Shown here: in pieces, positions 62,966 to 64,000 of the stretch
Position numbering within the stretch: position 1 is the stretch's first letter
Layout: each line of letters begins with the position of its first letter
Assembly (NCBI GenBank): GCA_031286585.1
Contig: JAITUC010000010.1
Coordinates: 1 to 64,000 of the forward strand
Direction: 5' to 3'
DNA: 64,000 nucleotides
Source of the DNA: Delftia acidovorans
GTDB taxonomy: Bacteria > Pseudomonadota > Gammaproteobacteria > Burkholderiales > Burkholderiaceae_C
Position numbers and translations under genes: made by a program
The notes under the pieces: generated by a model
The model's input: only the letters and a program-made list of their open reading frames with translations
What the model was told of the DNA's origin: nothing
Databases searched by the model: none

Positions 62966-63039
62966 GCACGCAAGCAGGCATGCAGGCGGCGCAGTCCGCC
63001 TGAGGCCCTCTCCCCACACTGGCTGATTTGGAATCCAAC

Positions 63040-63945
63040 ATGGTGTCTGCCGTTCCGACCAGCCCAAGGCCTGGCGCCGACGCTCCCGTGCCCGCACCGT
63101 CCGGTGCGGCGCGCAAGGGGCGCGGCGCCAAGCGCGTTTTGCCCGGCTTCGGGCTGACCTTGGGCTATACGCTGTTTTATCTGAGCCTGATCGTGCTGAT
63201 CCCGTTGTCGGCACTGCTGCTCAAGACCTTCTCCCTCACCTGGCCCCAGTTCTGGGATGCCGTGGCCTCGCCCCGCGTGCTGGCCTCGTACCGGCTGACC
63301 TTTGGTGCCTCGTTCGCGGCGGCCTGCGTGAACCTGGTGTTCGGCCTGCTGATCGCCTGGGTGCTGGTGCGCTACAAGTTCCCGGGCAAGAAGATCGTCG
63401 ATGCCCTGGTGGACCTGCCCTTTGCCCTGCCCACGGCCGTGGCCGGCATCTCGCTGACCGCCTTGCTGGCCGGCAACGGCTGGGTGGGCCAGTACCTGGA
63501 GCCCTACGGCATCCAGCTGGCCTTCAACCCCAACGGCGTGGTCATCGCGCTGATCTTCATCGGCCTGCCCTTTGTCGTGCGCACGGTGCAGCCGGTGCTG
63601 GAAGACTCCGAGAAGGAGCTGGAAGAGGCGGCCACCAGCCTGGGCGCGTCGCGCTGGCAGATCTTCTACAAGGTGATCCTGCCGGCCATCACGCCCGCGC
63701 TGCTCACGGGCTTTGCCATGGCCTTTGCACGCGCCATCGGCGAGTACGGATCGGTCATCTTCATCGCGGGCAACATGCCCATGATTTCTGAAATCACACC
63801 GCTGATCATCATTGGCAAGCTGGAACAGTATGACTACGCAGGCGCCACGGCCGTGGCCGTGGTGATGCTGCTGTTCTCCTTCGTGATGCTGCTGGTCATC
63901 AACGCGCTGCAGGCATGGCAGCGCAAGCATTCGGGAGGGGCATGA
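63040..63945 (+). CDS. cysT: Sulfate/thiosulfate ABC transporter permease CysT (CysU)
   Basis: 301 aa. A 35-residue Pro/Ala-rich N-terminus precedes six helices. DLPFALPTAVAGISLTALLA, EEAATSLGASRWQIFYKVIL (EAA loop) and GSVIFIAGNMPMISEITPLI are CysT hallmarks. ATG 63040 is preferred over an in-frame TTG four codons upstream. Stop overlaps the next start. Confidence 0.95.
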   Translation: MVSAVPTSPRPGADAPVPAPSGAARKGRGAKRVLPGFGLTLGYTLFYLSLIVLIPLSALLLKTFSLTWPQFWDAVASPRVLASYRLTFGASFAAACVNLVFGLLIAWVLVRYKFPGKKIVDALVDLPFALPTAVAGISLTALLAGNGWVGQYLEPYGIQLAFNPNGVVIALIFIGLPFVVRTVQPVLEDSEKELEEAATSLGASRWQIFYKVILPAITPALLTGFAMAFARAIGEYGSVIFIAGNMPMISEITPLIIIGKLEQYDYAGATAVAVVMLLFSFVMLLVINALQAWQRKHSGGA

Positions 63946-64000
63946 TGGCGTTGTCTCCACAGGAAGCCCTGCTTCTCAAGATCGTTGGCGCGGTACTGGT
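63945..64000 (+). CDS. Start of next gene, presumably sulfate permease CysW (truncated by window)
   Basis: ATG at 63942 or 63945, overlapping the cysT TGA. The visible 18 codons, MALSPQEALLLKIVGAVL, lead into a hydrophobic segment. CysW follows CysT in nearly all sulfate importer operons, so this is inferred from position; the short sequence itself is not diagnostic. Confidence 0.55.
   Translation, partial: MALSPQEALLLKIVGAVL

Noticed and set aside
1-64000. CRISPR arrays, prophage, transposases or integrases
   Set aside because: No spaced direct-repeat array and no gene with a recombinase, capsid or transposase signature was seen on either strand.

Overview
The window is high-GC (mid-60s %) bacterial chromosome from a beta-proteobacterium of the order Burkholderiales. 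The best fit is Comamonadaceae, and a Delftia/Comamonas-like genome is my inference. Reasons: the order thrS-infC-rpmI-rplT-pheS-pheT-ihfA-merR-tRNA-Pro, an APS-type CysH next to a DUF934 gene, and a GC-rich dispersed repeat of a type I recall from this family. I see no phage, insertion sequence, CRISPR array or plasmid gene. Almost everything is chromosomal housekeeping and transport. One part does not fit: the C-terminal half of cysN at the extreme left edge reads like an actinobacterial gene, so the first ~400 bases may be an assembly chimera.

Layout. (1) 1-4644, minus strand: sulfate assimilation operon cysI-DUF934-cysH-cysD-cysN. A decayed small secreted-protein gene lies behind it. (2) 5248-10829, minus: TonB-dependent receptor, DUF2478 protein, periplasmic binding protein, FecCD-type permease and ATPase. 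A ModE-like inverted repeat lies upstream of the receptor, so I read this as a candidate molybdenum (molybdate or molybdophore) uptake system. (3) 11024-14087: mnmC, a TRIC-type channel and yggX. (4) 14232-21056, plus: a sulfate-binding protein followed by an ssu sulfonate operon (two binding proteins, SsuD, SsuC, SsuB and a molbindin). (5) 21085-23450: a GbsR/MarR regulator with an SDR and two small membrane proteins, with two copies of a likely operator. (6) 23634-27400: rlmD, a lipoprotein, a BI-1 protein and a GlcG-like protein. (7) 27665-30317, minus: iron/energy-transduction block hemP, exbD, exbB, tonB, bfd. (8) 30424-33167: an FMN-dependent hydroxyacid oxidase, a SWIB protein and an EamA transporter. 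(9) 33497-43318: aceA, then the translation operon thrS-infC-rpmI-rplT-pheS-pheT-ihfA, then merR and tRNA-Pro. (10) 43416-49202: a LysR regulator, a YdiJ-type FAD/Fe-S dehydrogenase, a second identical tRNA-Pro, an SSB-like protein and metQ. (11) 49418-54868, minus: a biotin-transport operon (bioM, bioN, bioY) that continues into an acyl-CoA-ligase-like gene, an aberrant thiolase and a nitroreductase. (12) 55255-58384: metNIQ plus an FMN reductase. (13) 59291-64000: azoR with a divergent LysR, a small hydrolase, and the sulfate transporter genes sbp, cysT and the start of the next permease.

A sulfur theme runs through the window. Sulfate import (two Sbp proteins, CysT), reduction (CysND, CysH, CysI), sulfonate use (Ssu) and methionine import (two MetQ, MetNI) are all here. 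Both sbp genes share an upstream sequence block that could be a common sulfur-responsive regulatory site.

The most striking regulatory feature is the thrS leader. A 15-codon, threonine-rich leader peptide is followed by mutually exclusive hairpins and a Rho-independent terminator just before thrS, which is a textbook ribosome-mediated attenuator. The most intriguing gene set is the biotin-transporter operon carrying a degenerate thiolase and ligase pair, reminiscent of the Bacillus yhfS-yhfT-yhfU group.
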